Positions 1 to 7,266 of a stretch of 20,122 nt of DNA are shown here, one piece after another (position 1 is the stretch's first letter; every line of letters starts with the position of its first letter). A program made the position numbers and the translations under genes. A model generated the notes under the pieces. The model was not told the DNA's origin and ran no database searches. It saw only the letters and a list, made by a program, of their open reading frames with translations. Source of the DNA: a virus. Where the stretch lies: positions 1 through 20,122 of the IMG/VR virus record IMGVR_UViG_3300006810_000558; one strand, 5' to 3'.

Positions 1-156
1 GATCTAATTTCTGCTTGATCGGCTGTAATGGCACCAGTTCCACTATTGTAATTTACACCAGTACTACCACTAAAGAAAGATCTAATTTCTGCTTGATCGG
101 CTGTAATGGCACCAGTTCCACTATTATAATTTACACCAGTACTACCACTAAATAAT
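1..156 (-). repeat. Two tandem 78-bp units in the tail fibre gene
   Basis: Units 1-78 and 79-156 are nearly identical (one internal substitution, plus a few bases at the far end). Each encodes a 26-residue unit with the core FFSGSTGVNYNSGTGAITAD. A third, more diverged relative follows at about 157-234 (GLFSGSTG). The array may continue beyond the left edge. Near-identity at the DNA level suggests recent duplication or ongoing recombination within the fibre gene. Confidence 0.85.
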
Positions 157-2030
157 CCTCTTACGTCTGCATTGCTAAGTTCTATATCATCTGCATTAAC
201 AGTAATACCATAACCGCCGGCCGCATTAACTGTTACTGCTCCTGATGAACCACCACCTGTTAAACCGTTACCTGCTGTTACGGCTGTGATGTCCCCTACT
301 GGAACATCCTGAGAAATAGTAATTGTATTACCACTATGTGTAACATCAACGCCTGTACCACCAGATATTGTTATTGTTTCACCACTTGTTACTGATTCTG
401 TACCAGCACTATCTGTTGTGAATCCCCAACTGCTATAGTTGTCTGCTGAAGTAGATATAACACCTGTGCCACTATTGTATCCTATTAAACCTGTACCACT
501 TATGTGGGCTCTTGTTTCACTTGCACTAGGACCTGTATATGTGAACACACCATTAGAATAACTTAATGAACCATCACCGCCGGCGTCAGAAACACTAAAT
601 GCATTTCTAATTGCTGTTATGTTTCCATCTATTGTAATAACATTACTTGATTCTGAAGCAGTTGTATAAGTGCCACCATCTATACTTCTGATATAATATC
701 TAATTGTTCCGTTACCAAGTGTTTCACTGCCTTGTAAAATATCAACACCTGTACCACCTACATCAACACTTTCAATTGTTCCTGAAAATCCTGTTTGTGA
801 TAGCACACCGTTTGTAGCACTCAATCCTGAACCTGCCATTGCTGCTACTAAATCTGAAATAGTTTCTTTCTTTGAACTATTATCAGTTGCATCTATAATT
901 GCTATGCTGTCTGCACTTACATCAACTGCCGCTGATGTTAGTTCATTTAAATCTAATGCAAAAGTTCTACTTGCTGAAATATCACCGCCGCCGCTTAGAC
1001 CATTACCTGCTGTTAAAGTTACACTAGTGTGATCTATGTGTTCGTTTGCTACAAAATTTTGTAACGCATCGTGATCAATTGCTACATCACTTGCACTTGT
1101 AATTTGTCCTTGAGCATTTACTGTAAATTGTGCAACATCGTTGCTTGTACCATATGTACCTGCACTTACGCCTGAATTTGTAATACTTATAGCACCACTA
1201 CTTAATGTAATACCTGTACTGCCACTAAAGTGTGCTCTAGTTTCACTTGCACTTGGTCCTGTATATGTAATAACACCTGTACTATTATTGTAAGCAAGTG
1301 ATCCATCTCCGCCTGCATCTGTTACACTAAGGTGAGCTCTAACTTGTGTAGGCGCGGCTGAAATTCTTGCATTTGCTTCTGCTTGATTAGGTCCAGTGTA
1401 TGTAAATACTCCTGCTGAGTAAGTAAAACTTCCGTCTCCACCTGCATCACTGGCACTAAAGAAACCTTCTACATCTGCTTCTGTAAGCATATTATAGTCT
1501 GTAGAACCATCATTACTAAACTGCCATCTATCTGTTCCTTCGTCCCATTTTAAATATACATTTGCAGTAGTGTGTTCTACTTGTATTTTTGCGTCTTGAT
1601 CAGAACCACCTTTGTTAAGATAGATATTATTATCTGTTACTATAGAATCAGTTTGAGTTACAGTATCAATATTCGTTGCTGTTATATTTCCAGCAAAATT
1701 AACATTACCAGGTAATGTTGCACCTGATAAATCTACCGTACCTGTGAATGTTTTATCGCCTGTAATAGTTTGCGTACCAGTTGTTCTTACAACTGTACTA
1801 TCAACTGCTATATCATCTGCGTTAGCAGTAATACCATCACCGCCTACAACATTTAATGTTCTTGTAGATGCTATTGTGCCTCCACCAGTTAGACCATCTC
1901 CTGCTGTAATACTTACAGAAGTATGATTAACGTGTTCGTTTGCGTCAAAATTTTGTAAGGCATCGTGATTAATATTACCATCGTCTGAACTAATTTCGCC
2001 TAAACTAATGTTTATACCCGTACCGGTGTA
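1..2030 (-). CDS. Tail fibre protein, downstream part (frame-shifted, 3' end beyond window)
   Basis: Translating the minus strand from 2030 down to 1 gives an unbroken frame of about 676 codons that leaves the window. It continues the repeat-rich protein that starts at 3004, but lies one base out of register with it. The residues are Gly/Ser/Thr/Asn-rich with recurring modules: DAGGDGS...FTYTGPS, RAHFSG-type turns, ITAGNGLTGGG, and ALQNFxANEHxxHTSV. Such modules are typical of long fibres in marine T4-like phages, which are trimeric beta-structured proteins used for host recognition. The frame has no start of its own, because a stop lies at 2040-2042 just upstream. It is therefore best read as the second part of one gene. 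Identity as a fibre is inferred from composition, repeats and position after gp23. The receptor-binding tip lies outside the window. Confidence 0.75.
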
Positions 2031-2290
2031 AAGTGAGCTCTAACGTTACTTGCTGAATTGTCTATTCTTTCTTGTACTTCTGCAAGACTTGGACCAGTGT
2101 AAGTAAATACACCTGTTGTATTGTTATAACTAAATGAGCCATCGCCACCTGCATCTACATGACTAAGATGTGCTCTTACTTGTGTAGGTGCCGCCGCTAT
2201 CCTGGCGTTTGCTTCTGCTTGGCTAGGGCCAGTATATGTAAATACACCAGAAACATTACTGTATGTTAAACTTCCGTCTCCACCTGTATC
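525..2290 (-). repeat. Dispersed DAGGDGS/FTYTGPS fibre modules
   Basis: At least five copies of a module of about 21-23 codons occur, at roughly 525-587, 1251-1319, 1386-1448, 2087-2155 and 2221-2290. Each reads D(A/T)GGDGS, then a short aromatic/Asn stretch, then (F/I)TYTGP. Most are followed by a helical A/E-rich stretch and RAHF/RAHL. Copies differ at the DNA level, so they are older than the 78-bp tandem units. They form the repeating framework of the fibre shaft. Confidence 0.8.
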
Positions 2291-3004
2291 AGTTACACTT
2301 AAATTTGTTATTTGATCTGAGGTAATACTAATTGGTTGATTAGCCGCCGCTGTTAAACGTCCTTGTTCATCAACTGTAAAATTACTTACTGTAGAAGCAT
2401 TGGCTCCATAACTTGCCGCTGTAACGGCCGTATTGTCTAAATTTATTGTAGGTGTTGCAGACTCTCCACTTGTTACGGTAGAAGTTAATCCTGTTCCACC
2501 TGTAATTGTTGCAACATAATTACCTGTTGTATCTGTGCCTAACTCTACTGCATTAGCAGTAATAGTAACATTTAAAGAGGGAGAAGATGTATTTGCATTT
2601 AATCCTAAAGAAACACTTCCTGATACATCACCTGTTAATGTTAATGTCCTATCATTTGTTAGAGCACCTGCTTCGTTGGCAACACCTGTAAATATATTAC
2701 CAGTTAAGGTGGCACCAGAGTCAACCACCAAACTACCTGAATTAGGTATTAAAATATTACTTGTAATTGTTTGGCTTGAAATTAAATTTGTACCAGCAAA
2801 GGTTAAATTAGCAAAATCACTTCCGCTTTTAATTGCTAATACCGAAGTACCTGCATCGCCGTCAGCATTAATTACAAATACATTTGATTCTACACGGTTT
2901 ACTTCTTGTGTGGATTCTATTTGGGTAACATTACCCTCAATCGTTAGTCTACCCTTGACTACTAATTCTTCATCAACACCGATATAAGTACGTTTTGTTG
3001 CCAT
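2012..3004 (-). CDS. Tail fibre protein, N-terminal part (reads to a premature stop)
   Basis: This 330-residue frame starts with MATKRTYIGVDEELVVKGRL. The ATG follows an AGGAA ribosome site and lies about 37 nt below a GATAAATA late promoter. The N-terminal 100 residues should be the virion-attachment region. After that come low-complexity beta repeats, including two copies of a DxGGDGS...FTYTGPS module (residues about 239-262 and 284-307) joined by a short helical AEANARI/AEVQERI stretch. The frame stops at 2012-2014 straight after RAHF, where the same repeats carry on in the -1 frame to the left edge. The full gene would exceed 1000 residues. Either a base is missing from the sequence (TTT for TTTT at 2030-2032 would restore the frame) or the gene is really broken. 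Host attachment is the expected role, by analogy with repetitive fibres of marine T4-like phages. Confidence 0.75.
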   Translation of the reverse strand: MATKRTYIGVDEELVVKGRLTIEGNVTQIESTQEVNRVESNVFVINADGDAGTSVLAIKSGSDFANLTFAGTNLISSQTITSNILIPNSGSLVVDSGATLTGNIFTGVANEAGALTNDRTLTLTGDVSGSVSLGLNANTSSPSLNVTITANAVELGTDTTGNYVATITGGTGLTSTVTSGESATPTINLDNTAVTAASYGANASTVSNFTVDEQGRLTAAANQPISITSDQITNLSVTDTGGDGSLTYSNVSGVFTYTGPSQAEANARIAAAPTQVRAHLSHVDAGGDGSFSYNNTTGVFTYTGPSLAEVQERIDNSASNVRAHFTPVRV

Positions 3005-3040
3005 TTAAAATTTCCTATGCTCTATTAAGTTCTATAAGAC

Positions 3041-3048
3041 TATTTATC
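3041..3048 (-). promoter_or_regulatory. T4-type late promoter for the tail fibre
   Basis: The minus strand reads GATAAATA, one base from the T4 late -10 octamer TATAAATA. It sits between the terminator after gp23 and the fibre start codon at 3004, so the leader would be about 30 nt. The same octamer stands before gp20, the tape measure, gp26 and gp48, which makes chance unlikely. Confidence 0.7.
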
Positions 3049-3075
3049 ATAAATCTTAAATATGGAATTCCACTC

Positions 3076-3103
3076 AAAAAAAGAGCCCTCAAAGAGAGCT
3101 CTT
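3076..3103 (-). terminator. Rho-independent terminator after gp23
   Basis: On the minus strand a 10-bp stem (AAGAGCTCTC with GAGGGCTCTT, one G-U pair) closes a 3-nt TTT loop and runs straight into seven T residues. It lies 25 nt past the gp23 stop and before the fibre promoter, so it separates the head operon from the fibre gene. Confidence 0.9.
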
Positions 3104-3127
3104 AATTTATCTAATAAGTCTTTCGGC

Positions 3128-4270
3128 TTACTGGAATGTTACACCTGACAATGTGACTGCGTCAACATAGTCTGCCGCATTACCAAGAGATGAAGCAGTA
3201 TTTGTAAGTTCTTTATAACCGTATCTGGTCATGAAACTTACTACTGGTTCAAATGTGCTTGGGTCCATTACTGGGCCTGTGCTCATTAATGGAATGTACG
3301 GACAATAGAATGCTGGAGCATCAGTTTCGCTTGATCCTTTGTAACCAACAAGAACTTTAGTTCCGTCAGCCGCATAGTTATCAGCAAAAACTTTGATTGA
3401 TCCGTTTAGTGTACCAACAAATTTAGTATTTGTAGGTGCTTCAAAAGATCCTTCAGTTGTTCTAGCAAATGTTGAAGTACTTGCAGATTGTAGTATTGTC
3501 AATGCTTCTGGAGAAACAACAATATAGTTACCAGCACCACGTCTTGTTCTAGCCGCGATTCTGTTAGCCGCTCTGTTAATCTCGATTGCTAATAGAGCAT
3601 GTCTATCACCAATATATGCTGGAGTACCTGTTAGGGAACCACCGAAGTTCAAAGTTGTACCTGCACCTGCAAGAGTTCTTAGTGAACCGATAATTTCTTG
3701 GTCGATTTCAACTACGATTTCTTGTGCTAATGCCTGCATAATTTCTGCTTCGACGTCTACGCCATGCATTGATTCTGCGTCTTGAGCCGCCTCAAAAGTC
3801 CATCTAGCACTTAGACGTCTTGTCTTTGCTTCAACGGTTTCTTTTAAGATTTGAATGCTCATTTTTCTTCCTGCACTACCTTCAGCAGTTGCCGTAGCAT
3901 CTGGAGATCCTGCATATGAAGAAGCAAGTTTAAATGGGCTTAGAGCCTCATCACCTGCTGTTGCTCCACCACCAGTTTCCGCATAACGTACTCTTAATGT
4001 GTGGATTTGGCCCACTGGACCACTCATTGGTTGTACACCAACAAGTTCGTTAGCGATAACAGAAGGCATAACCCTTCTAATTAACGGTAACATTACTTTG
4101 TTTAAAGTTGCGACTGAACCTGCACCTGTGGCACCTGCTGTTGCGGCCTCTGACAAATGTCTTTTTGTATTCTCGAGGACAACATCTAAAGAAGATTTTC
4201 TGTTTCCAGAAAGACCTTCTAGTAAAGCGTCTTTAGTTGCTGACCAGTTGCTTTCAAATAAGTCTGCCAT
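3128..4270 (-). CDS. 23: Major capsid protein gp23
   Basis: This is the hexameric shell subunit of the T4-type head. Residues about 58-100, with LPLIRRVMPSVIANELVG and QPMSGPVGQIHTLRVRY, are the hallmark gp23 segment used in marine T4-like surveys. At 380 residues it is clearly shorter than T4 gp23 (521) and than cyanophage versions as I remember them. Residues 39-43 read LSEAA, which fits the T4 prohead protease rule (L/I)-x-E with cleavage before A. Removal of a 41-residue propeptide is therefore predicted, done by the gp21 encoded two genes upstream. An AGGAG ribosome site precedes the ATG. It is the last gene of the gp20-gp23 operon and is followed by a strong terminator. Identity is firm; the cleavage site is inferred. 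Confidence 0.96.
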   Translation of the reverse strand: MADLFESNWSATKDALLEGLSGNRKSSLDVVLENTKRHLSEAATAGATGAGSVATLNKVMLPLIRRVMPSVIANELVGVQPMSGPVGQIHTLRVRYAETGGGATAGDEALSPFKLASSYAGSPDATATAEGSAGRKMSIQILKETVEAKTRRLSARWTFEAAQDAESMHGVDVEAEIMQALAQEIVVEIDQEIIGSLRTLAGAGTTLNFGGSLTGTPAYIGDRHALLAIEINRAANRIAARTRRGAGNYIVVSPEALTILQSASTSTFARTTEGSFEAPTNTKFVGTLNGSIKVFADNYAADGTKVLVGYKGSSETDAPAFYCPYIPLMSTGPVMDPSTFEPVVSFMTRYGYKELTNTASSLGNAADYVDAVTLSGVTFQ

Positions 4271-4282
4271 TTCTAACTCCTA

Positions 4283-5398
4283 TTAATTTATTGAAAGTCC
4301 GGCTAATTTACGAATCATGTCAATTTCTACAACATCATTCGCACTTTTGTCATCGGCTTCTGTTATTACAGTTGCCTTATTACCAGTATGTTCACTAGTA
4401 ATTGATTCTGACAATGTCTTCTTCACTCTTGGTGTTTCTCCATCTAAAACTGAAGGCAAGTACTTGTTAAAGGACTCTTCCAGTTTTTCAGTTTTAACAC
4501 TTTCAAGTAAATCTGACATAATTTCTTTCTTTTCTTTACCCAATGGGGCCATCAATTCGTTTAGTTTTTCCTTTCTTTCGAAACGATCTTCTGAAACTCT
4601 TAACTTAGATTCAGTTAATTTAACTGCTTCTTCTTTCTTAGCAATTTCTTGCTTAGATTCGTTAAGTTGATTTTCCAACTGAGTTACCTGTTTTTGTATT
4701 TTCTTGATTTCTTTTGCTTCATTCAAATAGCTCACGCCATATTCATTTGCAAATGCTTCAAAAATTCTTCGACCGAAGTCATTTTCACGTGCTTTAGTGA
4801 TATCATCACGGAAAGATTTAACTTCATTAGTAATAACGTTATTAACAACGCTTTCGACCTTGTCTGCCGCTTTCTTAATGAAATCTTGTTTGGCTTCTGC
4901 TAATTGCTTCTTGCCTTCTCTTACCATTTTGACTTTCTGTTCTACAAGACCTTTTTTGTCTTCGTGGAACTCTGATAGTTCATTAGCAAGTTGCTCTGCA
5001 ACAAAATTATCTAATTTAGTTACATGTTCACTTGTTCTTGCTCTATCTGCTCTAAGTTCCTTAACTTCTTTAGCAACCATTTCAGTTACAAATTTGTCAA
5101 GTACTTTGGAGTGCTCACTAATTGCTTTCGTGTATTTTACTCGATCGTTCGCAAGGGCTTGTTTTTCTGATACAATTTCAGAAATTTCTGCTTCTACTTT
5201 TTCAGAAATAAAGTTGTCAACTGCTTCTACTATTTGACCTTTGTCATGTTCGTATCGCTGTGCAAACTCTTCTCTAAGTTCCGCAGTAAGTTCTTCTCTT
5301 GCTTCAGAAATTTTACCTTCCCATGCTTCTTGAAGAGCAGATTTAACGTCTTCTGTTAATTCTGCGTTCTCAAGTAGTTCTGTAAAATTCACTGCCAT
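4283..5398 (-). CDS. 22: Prohead scaffolding core protein gp22
   Basis: This protein forms the internal core on which the gp23 shell assembles, and in T4 it is degraded by gp21 before DNA packaging. Its 371 residues are Lys/Glu-rich and almost wholly helical. A long coiled coil covers residues about 50-290, with repeated blocks of the type DNF(I/V)xE...VE in residues 60-200. The N-terminus MAVNFTELLENAELTEDVK is typical of marine gp22. Potential gp21 sites (L-x-E before A) occur at LQE/A (residues 22-25) and LNE/A (about residue 225). An AGGAG site precedes the ATG. The order gp21-gp22-gp23 is exactly that of T4. Length is greater than T4 gp22 (269 aa). Confidence 0.93.
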   Translation of the reverse strand: MAVNFTELLENAELTEDVKSALQEAWEGKISEAREELTAELREEFAQRYEHDKGQIVEAVDNFISEKVEAEISEIVSEKQALANDRVKYTKAISEHSKVLDKFVTEMVAKEVKELRADRARTSEHVTKLDNFVAEQLANELSEFHEDKKGLVEQKVKMVREGKKQLAEAKQDFIKKAADKVESVVNNVITNEVKSFRDDITKARENDFGRRIFEAFANEYGVSYLNEAKEIKKIQKQVTQLENQLNESKQEIAKKEEAVKLTESKLRVSEDRFERKEKLNELMAPLGKEKKEIMSDLLESVKTEKLEESFNKYLPSVLDGETPRVKKTLSESITSEHTGNKATVITEADDKSANDVVEIDMIRKLAGLSIN

Positions 5399-5411
5399 AG
5401 TAGTCTCCTAC

Positions 5412-6035
5412 TTATAATTTTAAATCATTGATGAAACCAGTGATTGCTTTCACCAAGTGTTTTTCTGCACTTTTATCGTGTGTTAATGCACTAGCGGTCT
5501 CAAACATTTGAGCTCCGCCTCGCATATTAAATAAACTTTCATATATAGATTTAGGATAGGCATCAGGAGCACTTGGTTGTGCCACAATGTCCACTGTAAC
5601 AATATCAAAGTCGCTTACTTGTCCACTTCCGTCGACGTTTCCACTACCTCTACTGCTTACACCAAGTTTAGCGCCTGCTTTTAATAATGCTCTCGCAATA
5701 TTACCCATCGGTGTTTCTATAATTTTAAGTTTGCCCAAACCGTTTGAATCGTCATAAGTCATTTCTTGAATTATGTGACTCACACGGTCTAAATTTATTT
5801 GTAATTCTTCAGGGTGATCTAACTCACCCATCACAGTCTCACCTTTGGCAAGACGTTCTTTTACACTATCAACAGCCTTCTTAATTTCATCTTTGGGATA
5901 TACTCTACCATTTTGGTTTTTTACATCACCTTGTATGAACAAACCCTGCATATATAGGTCCTTACCATCTTTTGATTCCATTATCTGGACATTAGATGCT
6001 TCTGGACTTAGATATTCATAAAGTTTATTAGCCAT
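5412..6035 (-). CDS. 21: Prohead core protease gp21
   Basis: This serine-type protease sits inside the prohead, activates itself, then trims gp23 and degrades the core. Its 207 residues match the T4 gp21 size (212). Visible family marks are the GxVKNQNGRVYP segment (residues 36-47), the catalytic His in GELDHPE (His74), the catalytic Ser in LGVSSRGSG (Ser127 or Ser128) and an Asp-rich strand, FDIVTVDIV (143-151). The start at 6035 has a GAGGA site about 8 nt upstream. It lies between the acidic core protein and gp22, as expected for the T4 head cluster. Function is assigned from family knowledge plus the visible His/Ser motifs. Confidence 0.95.
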   Translation of the reverse strand: MANKLYEYLSPEASNVQIMESKDGKDLYMQGLFIQGDVKNQNGRVYPKDEIKKAVDSVKERLAKGETVMGELDHPEELQINLDRVSHIIQEMTYDDSNGLGKLKIIETPMGNIARALLKAGAKLGVSSRGSGNVDGSGQVSDFDIVTVDIVAQPSAPDAYPKSIYESLFNMRGGAQMFETASALTHDKSAEKHLVKAITGFINDLKL

Positions 6036-6062
6036 TGTTTAATCCTCAGTAATTAAAAAGAC

Positions 6063-6863
6063 TTATGCCTTTTTAGGTTCAACTTTAATGTTGTCTGATG
6101 GTGTGTGATCTTTTGCTGACTCACCTTTGTTGCCTTCGCCGCCGTCTTTTAGGACTACTGCTTTAGTTTTACCGTCTGCGATTTTAGATGGAGCAGGCAT
6201 TTTCATACCATGTTCGTTATCTGCATTTCCGCCACTTGGTGCCGCTACATTGTCAGAAAGTTTAGTTGCTTCTTCAACAACTTCATCTTCTTCTGCAACT
6301 TCTTCGTCTAAGTCATATTCGACTGACTCTAGGTCCATTTCATCTGGCATTTCAGCATCCATTTCTGCTTCTTCGCCGTCTTCCATATCGCCTTCTTCGT
6401 CGTCTGCTAATAATTTTTCAAATTCTGCTTTGAGGTCTTCTAGCTCGTCTTCGATATTATCAACTTTATCTTCTAGGTCTTCTTCACTGTCATCTTCAGC
6501 GTCTAACTCTAACTCGTCTTCTGCTTCGTCTTCAAATGTACCTTCTTCGTCTGCTGAAATATCATCTGCAAAGTCATTTGATTGATCAATTACTTCATCA
6601 ACTTCAATTTCTTCTTCGACTGCTTCTTCTTCTGACTCTTCTGCTTCTTCAACAGCCTCTTCCTCAGATTTCTCTGATTCTTCTACTGCTTCTTCTGATT
6701 CTTCAACTGCTTCTTCCTCTGAAACGTCTTCGTCTAGAACTTTTTCATATTCTGCTCTTGCTTTAGCAACAACATACTCATGAAGCAATTCTTCCGCTTT
6801 TTCGTTTTCTTCGGCTAGTAATAGTTCAAGAATGTTTTCTAATTGTGTTCTTGATTCTGACAT
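6063..6863 (-). CDS. Highly acidic prohead core protein (gp67/gp68 position)
   Basis: These 266 residues are dominated by Glu and Asp. Residues 1-42 form a predicted amphipathic helix (LENILELLLAEENEKAEELL). Residues 45-200 are almost continuous acidic runs with degenerate EEAVEESE repeats. The tail of about 65 residues is Gly/Lys-rich and ends in KVEPKKA. T4 has gp67 (80 aa, short helix plus acidic tail) and gp68 between genes 20 and 21, and this gene occupies that place. I infer a gp67-like internal core component, later digested by gp21 to acidic internal peptides. It is much larger than T4 gp67, apparently by repeat growth. A GGAGAG site precedes the ATG. Homology to gp67 rests on layout and position rather than on clear identity. 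Confidence 0.7.
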   Translation of the reverse strand: MSESRTQLENILELLLAEENEKAEELLHEYVVAKARAEYEKVLDEDVSEEEAVEESEEAVEESEKSEEEAVEEAEESEEEAVEEEIEVDEVIDQSNDFADDISADEEGTFEDEAEDELELDAEDDSEEDLEDKVDNIEDELEDLKAEFEKLLADDEEGDMEDGEEAEMDAEMPDEMDLESVEYDLDEEVAEEDEVVEEATKLSDNVAAPSGGNADNEHGMKMPAPSKIADGKTKAVVLKDGGEGNKGESAKDHTPSDNIKVEPKKA

Positions 6864-6984
6864 TGTGGTCTCTCCGATTAAATTTTTTTTTGGTGGCTCA
6901 GACGTAAGTGTCTAAACTACCCTGTTAAGTACTTATATGATGTATGTATATTTGTTGCAAAACGGTGTGAAAATGATGTTTTTG

Positions 6985-7007
6985 ATGCGAAAATGATGAT
7001 TTCGCAT
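6985..7007 (-). other. Hairpin in the 190-nt gap between the 69-aa and acidic genes
   Basis: An 8-bp inverted repeat, ATGCGAAA with TTTCGCAT, encloses a 7-nt loop. A 10-nt direct repeat, GAAAATGATG, occurs at 6969-6978 and 6989-6998. There is no T run behind the stem on the minus strand, so this does not look like a terminator. It could be an mRNA processing or stability element inside the head operon. No late-promoter octamer is visible in this gap (6864-7056). Confidence 0.5.
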
Positions 7008-7056
7008 TATTATGTCTTAATATTTACTATTTTAGGTGTTTTACTTAAAAACTAGT

Positions 7057-7266
7057 TTAAATTAAACCGCCACCTGCATCGCCTGAAGGAGCCGCATACA
7101 TGACCTTAACAAATTTATCATGTTCTGTTTTTTCTTTGTCTTTAAGGTCCCTTACTTTTCTTAATTTGCCTAACTCTTCCAAAGTAAGTTTGGATTTTCT
7201 AGTGTCCTCTTTACTTCTTTTAACAAACTTGTCAAGTTCTGGATTGTAAAATTCTATTAATCTCAT
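7057..7266 (-). CDS. Small basic protein following the portal gene
   Basis: This 69-residue protein starts with MRLIEFYNPELDKFVKRSKE. It is rich in Lys and Arg, with a helical LTLEELGKLRKVRDLKDKEK stretch at residues 27-46 and a small-residue tail (SGDAGGGLI). Its ATG overlaps the gp20 stop by one base (TAATG), which implies translational coupling to the portal. T4 places core genes 67 and 68 here, but this protein is not acidic. I do not recognise it as gp67. I believe small proteins of this kind follow gp20 in other marine T4-likes. A head-assembly role is inferred only from the operon. Confidence 0.65.
   Translation of the reverse strand: MRLIEFYNPELDKFVKRSKEDTRKSKLTLEELGKLRKVRDLKDKEKTEHDKFVKVMYAAPSGDAGGGLI

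Noticed and set aside
1-156. CRISPR-like array from the 78-bp repeats
   Set aside because: The units are contiguous, have no spacers and encode fibre protein in frame.
2018-2042. Programmed frameshift in the tail fibre
   Set aside because: The codons at the break (GCT CAC TTT ACA) do not make an X-XXY-YYZ heptamer, so a missing base is the simpler explanation.
5409-5416. TATAAGTA upstream of gp22
   Set aside because: One base off consensus and only about 11 nt from the start codon, so the RNA start would fall on the ribosome site.
6127-6766. Plus-strand open frames across the acidic gene
   Set aside because: Ser/Leu-rich frames opposite Glu/Asp codons are mirror images of the acidic repeats. 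They lack ribosome sites and promoters.
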